A DNA stretch of 41,841 nt, taken from positions 1 to 41,841 of the IMG/VR virus record IMGVR_UViG_3300032087_003603. One strand, written 5' to 3'. Position numbers and translations under genes: made by a program. The notes below the pieces were generated by a model. That model ran no database searches. It worked only from the letters and a program-made list of their open reading frames with translations, and was not told the DNA's origin. This document shows, piece after piece, positions 19,851-28,726 of this stretch. The stretch's first letter is position 1; each line of letters begins with the position of its first letter. The DNA comes from a virus.

Positions 19851-20749
19851 TGAGCGAAGAAAGCACAAACCCATTAGCGGCACCAGTTGAAGCACCCGCA
19901 CCAGTAGAGGCAGTTCAGGAGCAACCGCAAACATCTGTGGAAACACCGCAAGCTGCCAGTGTCAACTTGAAGGACATGATTGGCGACGACCTGTCTTTTA
20001 CGGACAACGTATTTGCCAGCATGCCCCTTGATGAGGGTGAAAACCCGGACAAGTATAAGGCACTGGGCGACAAGTTCAACTCGGTTGGAAGCTTGGCAAA
20101 GTCCTACCTTAACCTTGAGCGTATGTTGTCAAAGGACAAGATGCCCATTCCCACCGACAATGATGGTGATGAGGTTTGGGATCAAGCTTACAAGGCTCTA
20201 GGCAGACCGGAAACTCCAGATGGCTACGAGGCACCAGAGGGGCTACCCTTAGAGGCCAAGGAGCAAACTGATAAGATTTTCCATGAGGCTGGACTATCAC
20301 AGAAGCAGGCTTCCAAGTTGTATGCCAACATAGCTCAGGCACTTGAGCAAAACAGCAATAACCAAGAGGAGGCTTCTCAGGCCAGTGCTGAAACGGCAAT
20401 ACAGTCACTTGAGTCCGAGTTTGGGCCAAGGGGCGGTGAGTCATATCAGCAAGCACTGGACAAGGCTCAGACGGTAGCCAAGCACTTGGGGCTAGATGTT
20501 TCCGAGTTTTGGACGATGCCCGGCTTTGCTAGCAAGCTGGCCTCGCAGTATGAAACACTGATGGGCTCTAAGATTAGGGGCGTAGAGAGTGGACGAATTG
20601 GATCTGCCCAAAGCATAGACGATCAAATCCACGACATACAGAATAATCCGTCAAATCCGTACTACACGGCTTACCGCGACGGTGATCCTGCTATACACAA
20701 ACGGGTGTTGGATTTGTTTGAGCAAAGGGCTTCATTGGACATTTCTTAA
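19850..20749 (+). CDS. Putative scaffolding protein
   Basis: A 299-residue acidic protein with an Ala/Pro/Glu-rich, likely disordered N-terminus, a GSLAKSYLNLERMLSKDKMP segment, and the block DEVWDQAYKALGRPETPDGYE near 104-124, which is common in podoviral capsid assembly (scaffold) proteins. It lies just before the major capsid gene, as expected. It would form the internal core of the procapsid and leave on packaging. The ribosome site AGGAGGAG is strong. Confidence 0.75.
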   Translation: MSEESTNPLAAPVEAPAPVEAVQEQPQTSVETPQAASVNLKDMIGDDLSFTDNVFASMPLDEGENPDKYKALGDKFNSVGSLAKSYLNLERMLSKDKMPIPTDNDGDEVWDQAYKALGRPETPDGYEAPEGLPLEAKEQTDKIFHEAGLSQKQASKLYANIAQALEQNSNNQEEASQASAETAIQSLESEFGPRGGESYQQALDKAQTVAKHLGLDVSEFWTMPGFASKLASQYETLMGSKIRGVESGRIGSAQSIDDQIHDIQNNPSNPYYTAYRDGDPAIHKRVLDLFEQRASLDIS

Positions 20750-20767
20750 AATAATTGAAGAAAAAGC

Positions 20768-20796
20768 TTGACTTTTCAGTTCAAATCTAGTATAAT
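20768..20796 (+). promoter_or_regulatory. Late promoter 3 (capsid), sigma-70 type
   Basis: TTGACT, 17 bases, TATAATG. It lies in the gap between scaffold and capsid genes, with a start near 20803 and a leader of about 104 nt. An extra promoter for the major capsid gene is expected from the need for high expression. Confidence 0.8.
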
Positions 20797-20810
20797 GGGC
20801 GAATTCAATT

Positions 20811-20870
20811 TTTCAGACAAGCAAATGCCCTGAAAGAGCGAAGCCCCCTGCCGGATGGTCCGGGAACAGG
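20811..20870 (+). promoter_or_regulatory. Two hairpins in capsid mRNA leader
   Basis: TTTCAG (20811-20816) pairs with CTGAAA (20830-20835). CCTGCCGG (20847-20854) pairs with CCGG-gaa-CAGG (20860-20870). Inside the first stem is ATGCCCTGA, a two-codon frame. Likely role is mRNA stability or translation control. Confidence 0.5.
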
Positions 20871-20906
20871 AACAAACTGAAACTTATAAACTAACACATA
20901 ACTAAT

Positions 20907-21800
20907 ATGTCTTCACAATACCCTAACGCATTCTCACAAAAGTTTGCTTCGGATGTGCATATTCAGTATCAGCAGGGTGCCTCTCGTCTTAAGGGCAAGG
21001 TCGCCGAGCGTAATATGGTTGGTGGTGAAACTATGTGGTTGCCGCAGATTGGATCTGTAGCTGGCCACCAAGAGTTTGAACGCCATGCCGATACGCAGTA
21101 TATTGATACTCCGCACGATACCCGCAAGCTTGTTGCTAATCCAGAACGCTGGGCAGATCTTATTGATATGCCTGACCGCAACCGCTCGATTGCCGATTTC
21201 CTCGGTCCATACGTGCAGGTTGCTTCGGCCTACTTTGGTCGTCGGTTTGACACCATCGTTCTTGAAAACGCTCTCGGCACGAACTACGCTAAAGTTAGCG
21301 GAGCTACTTCCGAGACCGCCGTTTCATTCCCCGCTGGTCAGCAAGTTGCTGTAAACCTCAGCGGTTCTAACGAAGGTTTGACCCTTGGAAAGCTCATTGA
21401 AGCCAAGTCTATTCTTGGACAAAACGAGACCCCAATGGGAGAACAGAAATACTTCGTCCATCGCCAAGAGCAGTTGGATGATCTGTTAAACAACGTAAGC
21501 CAAGTTAGCGACGCCGATTTTGCCAATGTTAAAGCATTGATAAACGGTGAAGTTAATTACTTCATGGGATTTGAATTCGTTCAGACTCAGACGGTTGACG
21601 TTAATGGATCTGACTACGCGCGTTGTGTTGCTTACACAAAGAGCGCTCTTGTAGCTGGTATCACCTCTGGATTCAGTGCGAAAGTCGAGCAGCTCCCCAC
21701 CAAGAATTACTCTTGGCAAGTTTGGGCAGAGCAGGACATCGGCGCATCTCGCGTTGAAGAAGAAGGTGTTGTTGAAGTTCTGGCAGACCAAAGCCCTTAA
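20907..21800 (+). CDS. Major capsid protein (BPP-1 Bbp17-like)
   Basis: A 297-residue protein. The opening QYPNAFSQKFASDVHIQYQQ, the GETMWLPQIG block and the HDTRKLVANPERWADLIDMPD region are features of the Bbp17-type HK97-fold capsid family. Later parts (TLGKLIEAKSILGQNE, then DDLLNNVSQVSDADFANVKAL) fit the spine helix and A-domain. It has no Shine-Dalgarno sequence; the leader is A/C-rich (AACTAACACATAACTAAT). It has its own promoter. Neighbours are scaffold upstream and decoration protein downstream. Confidence 0.85.
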   Translation: MSSQYPNAFSQKFASDVHIQYQQGASRLKGKVAERNMVGGETMWLPQIGSVAGHQEFERHADTQYIDTPHDTRKLVANPERWADLIDMPDRNRSIADFLGPYVQVASAYFGRRFDTIVLENALGTNYAKVSGATSETAVSFPAGQQVAVNLSGSNEGLTLGKLIEAKSILGQNETPMGEQKYFVHRQEQLDDLLNNVSQVSDADFANVKALINGEVNYFMGFEFVQTQTVDVNGSDYARCVAYTKSALVAGITSGFSAKVEQLPTKNYSWQVWAEQDIGASRVEEEGVVEVLADQSP

Positions 21801-21818
21801 TCTAGGAGGTAAAATATT

Positions 21819-22289
21819 ATGGCAGCAGTAACTGACGCAACTTATTACACAAACCAGGTTGGCTCTAACGGCGATTCTCGCGTTAAAACCTATCCTACAG
21901 CCGCAAATATCCGCATGGTTCGCATTCGTCGCGACCTTGCAGGTACTGAATCGGCGTTGGATACTTTTAACTTGTATCGCCTGAAAGTAGGCCAAACTGT
22001 TATTCCTGGCTTATCCTACGTTTCTCACGATGACGCTGGAACAACGCTAACGCTCGACATTGGTGACAGCACCGATCCAGATCGTTACGCAAATGGTATT
22101 GACATCGCCGCCGCTGCGGATCAAACGTCATTCTGTGACGGTGCGATCCCCGCTGGTGAGGACACTCCATTTGCAGCTACAGAGGCCCTACAAGATGTAG
22201 TCGTAACGATTGCAACTTCGGGAACTCCTTCAGCAGCTTCTTGTGTATTCTACTTGGCTATCGCCGACGAGAACTACGCAGAAGCCTAA
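21819..22289 (+). CDS. Putative capsid decoration (cement) protein
   Basis: A 156-residue beta-rich protein rich in Thr, Ala and Asp (LDIGDSTDPDRYANGIDIAA; ATEALQDVVVTIATSGTPSA). In BPP-1-like phages a protein of this size and make-up follows the capsid gene and binds the capsid surface. A perfect AGGAGGT ribosome site precedes the ATG, and a strong terminator follows, so it is likely made at high levels with the capsid. Confidence 0.65.
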   Translation: MAAVTDATYYTNQVGSNGDSRVKTYPTAANIRMVRIRRDLAGTESALDTFNLYRLKVGQTVIPGLSYVSHDDAGTTLTLDIGDSTDPDRYANGIDIAAAADQTSFCDGAIPAGEDTPFAATEALQDVVVTIATSGTPSAASCVFYLAIADENYAEA

Positions 22290-22301
22290 AGCTTCTTAAC
22301 T

Positions 22302-22330
22302 GGTGGCCCCCTTCGGGGGGCCGCCTTTTA
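22302..22330 (+). terminator. Terminator after capsid genes (UUCG tetraloop)
   Basis: GGTGGCCCCC and GGGGGCCGCC pair around a TTCG loop, followed by a short TTTT. The C(UUCG)G loop is exceptionally stable. It lies 13 bases after the decoration gene. Confidence 0.85.
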
Positions 22331-22334
22331 ATGC

Positions 22335-22886
22335 ATGACAAAGGAAGAAAGAAGAGAATACGCAAGGATTGTCAGGCTGGCATTCAAGGACGACCCAGAA
22401 TACCAGACCCAAACAAGAGAGTACGCAAGAACTTACCGCTTGGCAATGAAGGACGATCCAGAGCATAAGGCAAAGGAAAAGGCCCGTGCTCGTCGACGCT
22501 ACCTAGAAAAGAAACAAGATCCAGAGTGGTACGCAGGGCTTTGCGAGCGAAGAGACAAGTGGAGAGAAAATAATCCAGAGAGGGCTTTGGCGATTATGAA
22601 AAACACTAACGCCAGAAGACGTGAACAAAAACTGGGCTCCATTTCAGAGCTAACCAATGAGCAAGTCGGTGAGATTCGTGGCATATACCTTCAATGCGAC
22701 CGACTAAACGGCATCTTTGGTGAGCAGGTCTTTGAGGTGGATCACACGGTACCACTGTCCAAGGGAGGCAAGCACCACCCAAATAATTTACAAATAGTTC
22801 CAAGATCATGGAACAGAGAGAAAAGAAACAATCACTCAGAAAGATGGGAAGTCCCATTCGCAAACATTAAAATATCAATCCGCTAG
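22335..22886 (+). CDS. HNH endonuclease, boxed by terminators
   Basis: A basic 183-residue protein. A tandem repeat opens it (EYARIVRLAFKDDPEYQ, then EYARTYRLAMKDDPEHK). The C-terminal nuclease core is VDHTVPLSKGGKHHPNNLQIVP, followed by WEVPFAN. It is a paralogue of 13662-14279. It sits between the capsid and tail genes, with a UUCG-loop terminator on either side, so it looks like an inserted homing cassette. No promoter of its own is obvious. Confidence 0.8.
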   Translation: MTKEERREYARIVRLAFKDDPEYQTQTREYARTYRLAMKDDPEHKAKEKARARRRYLEKKQDPEWYAGLCERRDKWRENNPERALAIMKNTNARRREQKLGSISELTNEQVGEIRGIYLQCDRLNGIFGEQVFEVDHTVPLSKGGKHHPNNLQIVPRSWNREKRNNHSERWEVPFANIKISIR

Positions 22887-22905
22887 ACTTCGGTCTAGTT
22901 TCTCT
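22883..22905 (+). terminator. Terminator after HNH gene (UUCG tetraloop)
   Basis: CTAGAC and GTCTAG pair around TTCG, followed by TTTCTCTCC. The stop codon of the HNH gene is part of the left arm. Confidence 0.7.
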
Positions 22906-22913
22906 CCTCTCCT

Positions 22914-22931
22914 CCCATCCTTCGGGGTGGG
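22914..22931 (+). terminator. Second UUCG hairpin before tail genes
   Basis: CCCATCC and GGGTGGG pair (one wobble) around TTCG, followed by GGGTTT. No proper U-tract follows, so it may be a stability hairpin rather than a terminator. Confidence 0.45.
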
Positions 22932-22958
22932 GGGTTTGGAGCCACTTTATATAGAATT

Positions 22959-23567
22959 ATGGCAGTCACGGCTAACGACATCTGCAATTTAGCAGCAACA
23001 CACCTAGGCGAGAGACGGTACGCTGACGTTTTTACGGACACAAGCCCAACTGCCGAGTTACTATCCTTTCGCTACGACTTTAGTCGTCGGGAGGTTTTGC
23101 GTTCCCATACATGGGGAGCGGCAAAGGTTGACATTAGCTTATCAGCCGATGCAACAGCACCTACTCATACATGGGCAAGAAGGTTTCTTGTCCCACAAGA
23201 CTCTTTAAGGCTTGTCAACATTGGCAACACAGATTTAGAGGACTTGCATTATCGCGAGTGGGAGCTAAAGGGTCAGTACATTCATACAGATTTGGCTGCA
23301 CCACTTAAGATTACTTACATTCAAGACATAACGGACACATCATTGTTTGACGCTTTGCTGGTTGAGTCCATTGCCTTACACCTAGCATCCACTTGTGCAA
23401 TTGCAATTACAGATGACAGGGGATTAGCTGAAGGACTTTTCTCATTGTATGAGCGAAAGGTTGAAGAGGCTAAATTTACAGACAGCCTACAACGCAGACG
23501 CCCGATTGATAATCAATACGCTTATTCCGTTTGGGACGGTATTCGTAGTGGAGCTGATAGCGTATAA
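22959..23567 (+). CDS. Tail tubular protein A-like (adaptor, T7 gp11-like)
   Basis: A 202-residue protein. The opening NDICNLAATHLGERRYADVF, the FRYDFSRREVLRSHTWGAAK block and a late ALLVESIALHLASTCAIAITDD helix are typical of podoviral tail tubular protein A, which links the portal to the tail. Length matches the family. It is followed at once by the tail tubular protein B-like gene with one shared base. Confidence 0.8.
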   Translation: MAVTANDICNLAATHLGERRYADVFTDTSPTAELLSFRYDFSRREVLRSHTWGAAKVDISLSADATAPTHTWARRFLVPQDSLRLVNIGNTDLEDLHYREWELKGQYIHTDLAAPLKITYIQDITDTSLFDALLVESIALHLASTCAIAITDDRGLAEGLFSLYERKVEEAKFTDSLQRRRPIDNQYAYSVWDGIRSGADSV

Positions 23568-26548
23568 TGGCAATACATACTAGAATAAATCGTTTCAATG
23601 CTGGGGTTTGGACCCCACTCTTGGATGGTCGTACAGACCTAGAGGACTATAGTGCCGCGCTTAGAACCTGCACTGGAATGATCCCACTTAAGTATGGTCC
23701 AGCTAAGTCCATGAAGGGATTTGAGTATGTTGCAGACACTAAGGTGTTTAACCCCTGGATATTGGCGTTTAAATTTAATCAAAGCACCAATTACATATTA
23801 GAGACCAATGGCTCCTATATTAGGTTCTTTAATAGCTCAACCGAACGCCCGACGCAAACCCCAGTTACGGTTGATGTAGGGGATGTTTCTAATTGGGCAG
23901 CAAGCACGCCTTATCGGTACGGTGAACTCGTTAGATACGCTGACACCACATTGACGGGGACAATATCTGGGGCGAGCACTACCATAACAGGTGCAGGCGG
24001 TACGCTTTTTACAAGTGAGTTAGAAGTCGGCGATTACATACAAGACAATGCCAGTCTGGAAATCAGGGAGGTTACCGCTATCACAGACGATGACACCCTT
24101 ACTATTGATGTCGCTTTTACGGCAGACCCAGCAGACGATGCCTCCGGTTTCGGAAAGGTTACTCTGTGGGCCTTTGACACGCTTGGTGGTGGAACTTCAG
24201 CCGGAAGTTTTACGTCCGGAAGCTGGCATGCCCTAACCCAAACAACAACTGCGGGTACATACATTTACGAAGTTCCTTTTGACATAGGTGGATCAAGAAC
24301 AGAGGCATCAATGCACCCCGTTCAGGTCAATGATGTAATGTACTTTGTTAATGAACAACACGCCCCAAGGAAGCTTTCCAGGTATGGAGAGACCGACTGG
24401 CGTGTGGAAGAGCTAGACTACTCATACCCTCCAACGCTTTCCCAAAACACATCCACAACTACACTCCTTCCGGGCTCCTACAGCGCAAGCACGACAATGA
24501 CAGCATCTGCTAACACATTTGAAGCTGGTCACGTTGGCAGCAAGTGGGAGTGGAGGGTTGATAGAGATGCTGAACACGCAGCTTATGACTTAACAACTGG
24601 TGGAGCCAAATCATTTGGAACCATCCCGGTTTTTGGCGACTGGACCTTTACCACAACTGGAACCAATTGGACTGACACATTAACACTTGAGAGATCAGTG
24701 GATAACGGCAGTACGTATGAAAAGGTCTACGAGGTTCAGGCAACTGGATCTTCCCAGGAAAACTTTAGTATAACCGGAAACGAAAACGACCCGCGAGCAC
24801 TCTATCGACTAACAAAGGGGGCAAACGCTGCCAATGGTACAGCTCATTTAGCGGTTGGTCAGGTTGAGGTGAGGGGTGTGTTTAAAATTGACTCCCTTGA
24901 CGGTGGTAATCCAGCAACCATAGCAAACATTACATGGACGAAAGAACTTGACTTTGGGGGAACGCCAGTAGCTTCCACTAAATGGTCTGAGGCTGCGTTC
25001 AGTAGTGTGCAGGGCTGGCCCTCGGCTGCGTGTTTTTACCAAGGACGTCTGTGGTTTGGTGGGACCGACAATAGAAAGCAAACCATTTGGGGCTCATCAA
25101 TAGATGACTTTGAAAACTTTGGAACATCAATTCCCAATGTTTTGGCAAGTGATTCGGTTTCTTACACCTTGTCCAGCGTTGAGCAAAACAAAATTAGGTG
25201 GATGCGTCCACTTGATAATCTAATTATTGGCACAACTGGAGAAGAATATTCCCTCAGGGGGAACGATGGTAATTCCATTCAAGCAACAGAAGCACCTCTA
25301 ATTGCTCCGGAATCAAGCAGAGGCAGTGCCTACATCGAGCCCACAATGGCTCATAACGGAATAATTTTCACATCACAAGATCAAAAGAAAATCTTTTTCC
25401 TGTCTTACAATTGGAGAGCTAGGGGGTATGATACCGAAGATTTGTCTTCTTTGAGCGAAAATCTATTCACCTCGGTAAACCACTCAACGTTTACCAAAGA
25501 TCCGTACAATATTTTTTGGTGTGGAAATCAGGGGGCTCTTAACGGATTGGTCTTTGATCGTGTAAACGAAGTCAAGGCTTGGTTTACGCGAGAAGCCGGA
25601 GGTAGCGGTGGAGCATTTAATTCAGTTGCATCCTGTTACGGTGGAGACAGTGGAGATGATATATGGGTTTTATGGGGAAACAACAAGGTTTGTCGCCTAG
25701 CCAGAGACACGGTTTATAAAGGATCTTTTTTTGGGGTTGAAGCCAGGGGGAGAAACGCACAATGCTTTTTAGACATGAGCAAGTCTGAGTATGAGCAAAT
25801 TTCAAATCCAGATCCAGATTTGGGCAGTGGCTACATCCGCGTTCTTGGTGCAGAACACTTGGGCAGTTATACCACACTAACTGGAACTATTAGCTCTAGC
25901 GGTACGACCGTAACCGGATCTGGCACCGACTTTACTGGAGAACTTTCGGCTGGTGACTACATTAGGGCCAATGGTGAGACCCAAAGAGTTGATTCAATCG
26001 CCAGTGCAACATCGCTTGAAACATCTGTTGCGTTTACCACATCTTTATCTGGGGAGACGTTTGAAGAGGCAACTGGAAGAGATGATGTTTATGCCTTGGT
26101 TAATGGCCTGGTAACCGGACCCCATCAAGTTAGGGGAGATCGAATTTCTATTGAGTTTGGCGACACCGCTGCCTCTGTTATTTATGGCTTGAAATACACA
26201 ATGGAACTTGAAACAATGAAGTTGCAAGCTCCAGCGGGAGATGGTTTCAGTCGCGGCAAACAAAAAAGGGCAGTTGAGGTTGATGTTGGATTTGACAATA
26301 CGGTTGGTGGAAACATTGGCATTAGGTATTGGGAGTCCGATGGACAGAGCGGAGAGCAAACATACGAGATACCATTTCGCACACCGCAAGACACCATGGA
26401 CAACCCGATTCCTCTGTTTACTGGGGAAAAGAGACTTAAGTTGCCACAAGGAAGTCACAAATATTTTTCACTATACTACAAACAAACAGAACCTTTGCCT
26501 GCGACAATAACCTACATGTCGCCGCAAATACTACCCAAGGGACAATAA
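23567..26548 (+). CDS. Tail tubular protein B-like (nozzle, T7 gp12-like)
   Basis: A 993-residue beta-rich protein. The N-terminus FNAGVWTPLLDGRTDLEDYS, then TGMIPLKYGPAKSMKGFEYV, is characteristic of podoviral tail nozzle or stabilisation proteins. A module of about 60 residues (LTGTIS, then TxFTxELxxGDYI) is present twice, at about 128-190 and about 771-830. Length is at the upper end for the family. It forms the distal tail tube. Confidence 0.8.
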   Translation: MAIHTRINRFNAGVWTPLLDGRTDLEDYSAALRTCTGMIPLKYGPAKSMKGFEYVADTKVFNPWILAFKFNQSTNYILETNGSYIRFFNSSTERPTQTPVTVDVGDVSNWAASTPYRYGELVRYADTTLTGTISGASTTITGAGGTLFTSELEVGDYIQDNASLEIREVTAITDDDTLTIDVAFTADPADDASGFGKVTLWAFDTLGGGTSAGSFTSGSWHALTQTTTAGTYIYEVPFDIGGSRTEASMHPVQVNDVMYFVNEQHAPRKLSRYGETDWRVEELDYSYPPTLSQNTSTTTLLPGSYSASTTMTASANTFEAGHVGSKWEWRVDRDAEHAAYDLTTGGAKSFGTIPVFGDWTFTTTGTNWTDTLTLERSVDNGSTYEKVYEVQATGSSQENFSITGNENDPRALYRLTKGANAANGTAHLAVGQVEVRGVFKIDSLDGGNPATIANITWTKELDFGGTPVASTKWSEAAFSSVQGWPSAACFYQGRLWFGGTDNRKQTIWGSSIDDFENFGTSIPNVLASDSVSYTLSSVEQNKIRWMRPLDNLIIGTTGEEYSLRGNDGNSIQATEAPLIAPESSRGSAYIEPTMAHNGIIFTSQDQKKIFFLSYNWRARGYDTEDLSSLSENLFTSVNHSTFTKDPYNIFWCGNQGALNGLVFDRVNEVKAWFTREAGGSGGAFNSVASCYGGDSGDDIWVLWGNNKVCRLARDTVYKGSFFGVEARGRNAQCFLDMSKSEYEQISNPDPDLGSGYIRVLGAEHLGSYTTLTGTISSSGTTVTGSGTDFTGELSAGDYIRANGETQRVDSIASATSLETSVAFTTSLSGETFEEATGRDDVYALVNGLVTGPHQVRGDRISIEFGDTAASVIYGLKYTMELETMKLQAPAGDGFSRGKQKRAVEVDVGFDNTVGGNIGIRYWESDGQSGEQTYEIPFRTPQDTMDNPIPLFTGEKRLKLPQGSHKYFSLYYKQTEPLPATITYMSPQILPKGQ

Positions 26549-27063
26549 TGGGCGATTTCGCATCAGCTATATTCGGGGGCATCGAGGGTGGAGCCCAGAT
26601 TGCCCAAGGCCGCCAACAGAGAGCACTTGCAGAGCATAATGCCAAGTTGTCAGAACTGGACGCCCAGCAGGTGTTACAGGATGCTGAGATGCAGGCGTTC
26701 ACCGAACTGCAAATGGGCCGAATCATTGTCGGTGAGCAGAAGGCTGGGTTTGCGGCTGGAGGTGTCGTAACAACCGTCGGCACACCTGCAATTTTAGCCG
26801 CTCAGGAGGCTTCTATGGCGTCCCAGCGAGTTGCGAATGTCATGATGCAGGGTCAGGCTGAAGCCTCACGTTTAAGGCGTGGTGCGGATGCAATGAGATT
26901 TCAGGGAAGAAATGCCCAGCTTGCCTCCACTGTTGGCGGCCTGACATCCATGGGCAAGGGAGTCTTTAAATCGGGTAAGCTGTTGGGAAATAAAAGCAAG
27001 CCACTTACCAAGTCAATTGGTGCCAGCCCTTCGGTATCTATGACACCACAACTCCCTAGATAA
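26548..27063 (+). CDS. Internal virion protein, T7 gp14-like
   Basis: A 171-residue helical, Ala/Gln-rich protein (DFASAIFGGIEGGAQIAQGR, then LSELDAQQVLQDAEMQAFTE and a GFAAGGVVTTVGTPAILAAQ segment). This pattern is seen in internal virion or ejection proteins that follow the tail tube genes. It may insert in the outer membrane during DNA delivery. It shares one base with the upstream stop and is two bases from the next gene. Confidence 0.65.
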   Translation: MGDFASAIFGGIEGGAQIAQGRQQRALAEHNAKLSELDAQQVLQDAEMQAFTELQMGRIIVGEQKAGFAAGGVVTTVGTPAILAAQEASMASQRVANVMMQGQAEASRLRRGADAMRFQGRNAQLASTVGGLTSMGKGVFKSGKLLGNKSKPLTKSIGASPSVSMTPQLPR

Positions 27064-27064
27064 C

Positions 27065-28726
27065 ATGCCAAGAATACCAACAAGCAAGCCAGACCGGGCA
27101 CCACGCAGACCATCTGTTGGTGGACAAGTTGACATTCGTTCTCAAGACGCATTCTTTCGCAGCATAGCATCCGCATCAGAAGAGGTTGGTGCAATTATAG
27201 AAAATGCCAGAGTTGAGAAACAGAAATTATTAGACTCAAGAGCTTTAAACCAATGGAAGATTCGCCAAATTTCTGAATCGGCAGAATTAAAGAATTCACT
27301 AACTCCAGAAAACATTGACCAGCACAATGAAATTATTGACACATGGGTTAGCAAGCAGCGGTCTACGCCATTACCACAGTCCATGTCAAAAGAGGCAAAG
27401 GAGCAATTGCAGCAAGAAAGCAATCTGTGGATTGAGTCTTCTATAGCCAATGGTTCTGTTTTTAGTGCCCAAGCTTTGTCTGCTAGTGAACGAACTACAG
27501 CCAATACATTGCTTGGCGTATATGTAGATGAGATGAACTTGCCCCGTGCCTTTTCCGTCATAGACGGCATGAGTATTACTGATTTGGAAAAAGCTGCATT
27601 AAAGAAAAAGGCTGAGTTCAATGTTGGTTCAGCCATTATTGCTAATAATGAAAAAGCAGAAGGCATTGTTGTTGAGCAAATAGAAAGTTCAATCTCTGAA
27701 GCACAAACCACCGAAGATGTTCCAGCTATTAGGAAGGTTATTGAAGAGGCCAATCTTGATACCAAAAGACAAGAAGCCCTGCATCAGCGTTTAACAACAA
27801 TGGAAAAAGGTTTGTACTCGGCGGAGATGACGGCAAAGTCCACAGAGTACGCTATGATTATTGACGATTCAGCAGACTTTGAATATGTAGAATCAGTAAT
27901 TAAATCCATAGAAAAGGACCCTGCATTCCAAGGAACCAAAGGAACGGCTGCTAAAAACAGGCTTATTAAAACTGCAAACTCCAAGAAAAGGTCCATCATC
28001 ACACAAGCAGAAGATGAATACCAAAAGCAATTAAAACTGGCAGGTGATCGTTTAGAGGAAATAGCAGATGGCGAGTTGGTCGATTTAACGGCTGCAACCC
28101 AAGGAATTTCTGATCCCGATTTAAGGTCTGTGCTCCAAAAGGCGTTTGCCATGGGTTCGGGAACTATAGGCGTAGAAGACCAAGAGTTCAAAAGTTTGTC
28201 CGAGGATTTGGAAGATGGGTATTGGTATTGGAGCGAGGCTAGGTCGAAAAGAAGGGTGGAGGCGTTTTTAGAAGACCCTAATCGCACAATGCAGGCTAAA
28301 CTTAATATAGCCATAAAAGCAGTAGATGCGGTAAACTCTGACGCTAGCGATGGTTCCCTAGAATCCTATATTCAACAAGATGAAAACGGAAACCTAAATT
28401 GGACCGGGGGCTTGCTAGAAATAGATGACTCTCAAAAGTTTATGATTAAGGCCGCTTCTGGGACAATGAACAAGCTAATACAGGCTGGGGCCCAAAGTAA
28501 AGATTGGACTAAAGCTGGCATTTCACCTGCTGGTATTAAGCGTGTTTTTAGAAGCATTCACGATCCTGAGTTTATAGACAAATTTAAAGGCAAAGATCCC
28601 AAGGAAGCAGACGAGCTTTTTAGAAAAGAATTCTATGGTGAAAATGGGCTGATTGGGCGCGAAATGGCAATCACGGTTGGGCAATTGTATCGAAATTTAG
28701 TTTATAATGCCAGCACTAACAAATAG
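27065..28726 (+). CDS. Internal virion protein, T7 gp15-like
   Basis: A 553-residue, largely helical, acidic protein with no membrane segment or catalytic motif I can see. Its place between the gp14-like and the very large gp16-like genes, and its size, suggest the middle ejection protein that forms the periplasmic channel. A basic RIPTSKPDRAPRRPSVGGQ stretch opens the protein. Assignment rests on position and composition. Confidence 0.55.
   Translation: MPRIPTSKPDRAPRRPSVGGQVDIRSQDAFFRSIASASEEVGAIIENARVEKQKLLDSRALNQWKIRQISESAELKNSLTPENIDQHNEIIDTWVSKQRSTPLPQSMSKEAKEQLQQESNLWIESSIANGSVFSAQALSASERTTANTLLGVYVDEMNLPRAFSVIDGMSITDLEKAALKKKAEFNVGSAIIANNEKAEGIVVEQIESSISEAQTTEDVPAIRKVIEEANLDTKRQEALHQRLTTMEKGLYSAEMTAKSTEYAMIIDDSADFEYVESVIKSIEKDPAFQGTKGTAAKNRLIKTANSKKRSIITQAEDEYQKQLKLAGDRLEEIADGELVDLTAATQGISDPDLRSVLQKAFAMGSGTIGVEDQEFKSLSEDLEDGYWYWSEARSKRRVEAFLEDPNRTMQAKLNIAIKAVDAVNSDASDGSLESYIQQDENGNLNWTGGLLEIDDSQKFMIKAASGTMNKLIQAGAQSKDWTKAGISPAGIKRVFRSIHDPEFIDKFKGKDPKEADELFRKEFYGENGLIGREMAITVGQLYRNLVYNASTNK

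Noticed and set aside
20907-22289. Diversity-generating retroelement as in BPP-1
   Set aside because: The capsid genes look BPP-1-like, so I looked for a reverse transcriptase and template/variable repeats, but saw no RT-sized gene with YxDD-type motif and no matching repeat pair near the tail genes.
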